Shown: positions 43,353 to 45,775 of the stretch, piece by piece | Layout: every line of letters starts with the position of its first letter | Position numbering within the stretch: the stretch's first letter is position 1 | NCBI RefSeq assembly: GCF_017356265.1 | Contig: NZ_JAFNAW010000027.1 | Coordinates: 1-45,775, forward strand | Source: Paracoccus fontiphilus | GTDB lineage: Bacteria > Pseudomonadota > Alphaproteobacteria > Rhodobacterales > Rhodobacteraceae | Direction: 5' to 3' | Length of the DNA: 45,775 nt | Notes under the pieces: generated by a model | What the model was told of the DNA's origin: nothing | The model's database searches: none | Seen by the model: the letters and a program-made list of their open reading frames with translations, nothing else | Made by a program: the position numbers and the translations under genes

Positions 43353-43691
43353 CTATCCATCCAACGCGGCCAAGGCTGCGTCGGGATCGGGGAAGATCTG
43401 GAAGACCTTTTCCATCCGCGTGACGCGAAACATCTGCCGGACGGCATCCGTCAGGCCGCAGACGACCACCTCGCCCCGGTTCCCGACCTTCTTGAGAAGG
43501 CCGACAATCGCCCCGAGACCGGACGAGTCGACGAAGCGCACTTGGGACAGGTCGATGATGATCCTGTTGCTGCCGTTGTCGATCAGCTGCGACGCTTCCT
43601 GGCGGAACGCATTGGCGCCAAGGGCGGTCAGGCGATCGCCTTCCGGCCGGATGACGCATATTCCGTTCGATTGGACTTGCGAGTGGATCAT
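43353..43691 (-). CDS. STAS-domain anti-anti-sigma factor
   Basis: A 112-residue single STAS domain. IIIDLSQVRFVDSSGLGAIVGLLKKVG contains the DSSGLG motif with the phosphorylatable Ser56 or Ser57, and the protein ends in FQIFPDPDAALAAL. It should be phosphorylated by the RsbW-like kinase and dephosphorylated by the PP2C protein encoded upstream. ATG 43691 overlaps the phosphatase stop as ATGA, and its stop lies 2 bases before the kinase start. Confidence 0.9.
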   Translation of the reverse strand: MIHSQVQSNGICVIRPEGDRLTALGANAFRQEASQLIDNGSNRIIIDLSQVRFVDSSGLGAIVGLLKKVGNRGEVVVCGLTDAVRQMFRVTRMEKVFQIFPDPDAALAALDG

Positions 43692-44866
43692 GCGGAAGTG
43701 CTCCTTGCGAGGGCGAGAACAGTCAGGTCATCTTCGAGGGACAGACCGCCCCGCCATTGCGCAAGCGCGTTGACGATGGCACCGGGCAGGGCTTCGACAT
43801 CCTTTTGCGCTTGCCCCGCGATAAGGCCTCGAAGGCGATCTTCCCCGAATGCGGTGCCGTCGGGCGCCTCAGCCTCGATCGCGCCGTCCGAGCACAGGAT
43901 CAGGGTTTCCCCGCCGGCAAGGTCGATTTCGCCGTTCTGGAAATCCGCCGTCTTCAGCAGGCCCACGGGAAATCCTCCGTCGCCCACGACCTCCGTGGTT
44001 CCGTCGCGCCGCGCCAAGATCGGATTGGGGTAGCCGGCCTGGCAAAAAGAAAGTCGCTCGCTCCGCTGATCCAGGACACCGCAGAACATGGTGAAGTAGT
44101 CGGTTCCGTCGTCCCGATAGAAGCGATCGTAGAGATCGCGCACCATTGCCGCCGGATCGACCGTGGCCGGGTCTGGCACCGCCTGGCTCGCAAAATACTG
44201 CGAGGTGACAAGATGGCCGATTGCGACCGACAGCAGCGCGGCATGGATGCCGGGTCCGGCGACGTCGACGGCATAGAAGCCCAGTTTCTCGTCGGGCAGG
44301 GGAAAGTAGCCGAACATGTCCCCCGAGACATAGGCCGAGGGCTCGAAGGCCGATCCGAAGCGGCAACCCCGGATGTCCTGCGCCAGGCTGGGAAGAAGCC
44401 GGCGCTGCGCCTCGGCAGCGACATTTAGGTCACGTTCGATCCGCCCCCTTGCAAGCTGCAGGGCCCGGTTCTTCTCGGACAGTGCCTGTTCGTGATCGAC
44501 AAGACGGGCAGCCGCCCGGATTCGCACGGTCAGGACGGCGGCATCCAGCGGCTTGGTCATGAAGTCGTCGACGCCCGCCTCCAGCGCCAGCCGCCGCTGC
44601 TCGGCCTGTCCCGCCGAGGTCAGCATGACGATATGGATATACCGGCCCGGATCGGCAGCCCGAATCTGGCGGGTGACCTCGTGCCCGTCGATGCCCGACA
44701 TGTCCAGGTCGCAGACCAGGATCGACGCGCCGCTGCTCTCGATCATCTCCAGGGCTTCAAGGCCGTCCCTTGCGAGAACGGGCGTGAACCCGATGCGACT
44801 GATGACGGATGAGGCAAAGATGCGCTGCGTTGCGTCATCATTGGCGATGACAACCTTGTCCGACAT
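43688..44866 (-). CDS. Response regulator-PP2C (SpoIIE/RsbU) phosphatase
   Basis: A 392-residue signalling protein. Receiver domain 1-120: acidic pair Asp10/Asp11, phospho-acceptor Asp53 in VCDLDMSG, Thr83, Lys105 in FMTKP. A short coiled linker follows (HEQALSEKNRALQLARGRIERDL). The SpoIIE-type phosphatase domain has SGDMFGYF, VDVAGPGIHAAL, ILCSDGAIEAEA and LEDDLTVLA, giving the metal-binding aspartates. Phosphorylation of the receiver probably controls dephosphorylation of the STAS protein. I start at ATG 44866 because AAGAGG lies 4 bases upstream; longer frames up to 44962 are possible. First gene of the operon. The sensor kinase at the operon's end is its natural phosphate donor, and it is broken in this strain. 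Confidence 0.9.
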   Translation of the reverse strand: MSDKVVIANDDATQRIFASSVISRIGFTPVLARDGLEALEMIESSGASILVCDLDMSGIDGHEVTRQIRAADPGRYIHIVMLTSAGQAEQRRLALEAGVDDFMTKPLDAAVLTVRIRAAARLVDHEQALSEKNRALQLARGRIERDLNVAAEAQRRLLPSLAQDIRGCRFGSAFEPSAYVSGDMFGYFPLPDEKLGFYAVDVAGPGIHAALLSVAIGHLVTSQYFASQAVPDPATVDPAAMVRDLYDRFYRDDGTDYFTMFCGVLDQRSERLSFCQAGYPNPILARRDGTTEVVGDGGFPVGLLKTADFQNGEIDLAGGETLILCSDGAIEAEAPDGTAFGEDRLRGLIAGQAQKDVEALPGAIVNALAQWRGGLSLEDDLTVLALARSTSA

Positions 44867-45378
44867 GTGCCTCTTCTCGGCGAACTCCTGATGGAAAGGC
44901 ATGATGAGCGTCTTCGAAAAAGGTTGTGGTTGCAGCTCTGGGTGTATTTTCATGATCGTCAACCAGTCAAAGTTGTTCTCGTCGAGAGGAGAGAAAGCGC
45001 AGGGCGTTATCGTCCAACCATTTCAACCGTGGGCAATCGCAAGGCGGGTTTTACAGCGGCGGCATTTCCGCCGCCCGTGCAAAGGGTGCCGGACTTGACG
45101 ACGATGGCACGTTGCCTGCGGGTGGCCCGCGCCGGGCAGCAAGGGCCGGTCGGCACCCAGTGCGCCGCGGGACAGCGCCCGGCTTGCCGACGGAAAGCCG
45201 ATGGGGAACCAGCGTGTCCCCGCGTCGCGCCGGGGCGTTCTCGGGGATTCATGCGCCGATCGGCAAACGCCTGCCGCGGCAAGGCGGGCGGTGACGCGGG
45301 CCGCGTGGACGTCGGACGCCGAGGTCGCCTTCTTTGAGCCGCCTCAAAGACGGAGGCAGGAAGTTGGGCGATCCTGGG
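44867..45378. other. Intergenic region without a convincing gene
   Basis: These 512 bases separate the leftward partner-switching operon from the rightward membrane-protein gene. A 156-codon plus-strand frame crosses most of it, but it is arginine/glycine/proline-rich with no family resemblance, so I treat it as chance. Promoters for both flanking transcripts should lie here. The stretch near 44900-45000 is locally less GC-rich, which fits a promoter region for the phosphatase gene. I found no GGAAC-N16/17-CGTT on the minus strand. Confidence 0.55.
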
Positions 45379-45775
45379 ATGCAAACAACCGGGTTCAGCC
45401 TTATGATCGGCAGGCAGCTTTCTCGATGGACGATGGCGTGGTTCGCCATGGCGCTGACGTTTCTGTTCGCCTCGCTTTCGCTTGCGGCGGCGGGACTGGC
45501 GGGTCCGGGCATCTGGGGCGCGGGCACGTCGCTGGCGGTCGTGCACCTGTTTGCGCTGGGCTGGCTTTGCTCCATGATGCTGGGGGCGCTGATCCAGTTC
45601 ACGCCCGTCCTGTGCGCGCGGGCGTTGGCGCTGCCGACCCTGGCGCTGCCCGCGTTGCTGCTGATCGGTGCGGGCACGGCGATGCTGGCCGCCGGGTTCC
45701 TGTGGCTGGACGGCTGGACGGCGGGGCAGGGCGCGCTGGCCCTGGCGCCGGCGGTGCTGGCGGCGGGCTTCGCGC
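45379..45775 (+). CDS. Integral membrane protein, 5' part only
   Basis: Open to the right edge from ATG 45379 (ATG 45403 is also possible), giving about 132 residues. Four hydrophobic segments are visible: WFAMALTFLFASLSLAAAGLA, a second containing LAVVHLFALGWLCSMMLGALIQF, a third around LALPALLLIGAGTAMLAAGF, and the start of a fourth. The string VHLFALGWL...MLGALIQFTPVL resembles membrane proteins related to heme-copper oxidase subunit I or NnrS. Those are assigned only by this weak pattern. Function unknown. Confidence 0.6.
   Translation, partial: MQTTGFSLMIGRQLSRWTMAWFAMALTFLFASLSLAAAGLAGPGIWGAGTSLAVVHLFALGWLCSMMLGALIQFTPVLCARALALPTLALPALLLIGAGTAMLAAGFLWLDGWTAGQGALALAPAVLAAGFA

Noticed and set aside
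44867..45337. A 156-codon plus-strand frame in the intergenic region before the membrane protein
   Set aside because: Arginine- and proline-rich composition, no ribosome-binding site and no family resemblance.

Overview
The window is about 45.8 kb of GC-rich chromosomal DNA with strong third-position GC bias. This bias leaves many long open frames opposite the real genes. Gene content points to an alphaproteobacterium of the Rhodobacterales, most like Paracoccus or a relative: a nadA-nadB pair, EntA/EntB-type dihydroxybenzoate genes, the GlgE glucan pathway and a possible GGAAC-type (EcfG) promoter. The genus is an inference. I see no tRNA, rRNA or CRISPR array.

Layout, left to right. (1) 1-1919, minus: NAD biosynthesis (nadA, and nadB running off the left edge). 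(2) 2028-3443, minus: an EntB-type isochorismatase and an EntA-type dehydrogenase with no other siderophore gene beside them. (3) 3819-5285, minus: a sodium:alanine/glycine symporter with a clear terminator. (4) 5500-9875, minus: a surface-sugar operon of MDR dehydrogenase, Gfo/Idh/MocA oxidoreductase, polysaccharide pyruvyl transferase and an F420-hydrogenase-beta-like Fe-S protein. (5) 9950-23066: a DUF1003 membrane protein, then two divergent operons. The leftward one encodes a histidine phosphatase, a methyltransferase, a glycoside hydrolase with apparently permuted domain order, and inositol-3-phosphate synthase. The rightward one encodes two nucleotide-sugar epimerases, a GT4 enzyme, three tandem CgeB-like glycosyltransferases, a UDP-glucuronate decarboxylase, a GT9-like protein and a DUF6165 protein. 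(6) 23224-30763, plus: the complete GlgE route, glgE, a treS-maltokinase fusion and glgB. (7) 30948-36629: a small HNH-like protein, an FGGY kinase with a GlpD/EryB-like dehydrogenase, a leftward hydratase/SDR pair and a small RHH-like protein. (8) 36790-39939, plus: a PhnDCE-type ABC importer of the putative-selenate class with a double-length permease. (9) 40029-41010: a deletion scar of three gene fragments, one the end of an IS30-family transposase. (10) 41005-44866, minus: a partner-switching operon (response regulator-PP2C phosphatase, STAS protein, RsbW-like kinase) ending in a sensor histidine kinase broken by two in-frame amber codons and a 3' truncation. (11) 45379-45775: the start of a membrane protein cut by the right edge.

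How the genes may work together (inference). Regions 4-6 form a contiguous block for making carbohydrate. Inositol-3-phosphate synthase, a phosphatase and a methyltransferase could supply free or O-methylated inositol. UDP-xylose and epimerised sugars could be assembled by five glycosyltransferase-like proteins, with pyruvyl capping from region 4. The GlgE operon would turn trehalose into branched alpha-glucan. This block is the best candidate for an undescribed system: a stress-linked, inositol- and pentose-containing glycoconjugate. The region 9-10 scar suggests this strain recently lost function of one sensor kinase.
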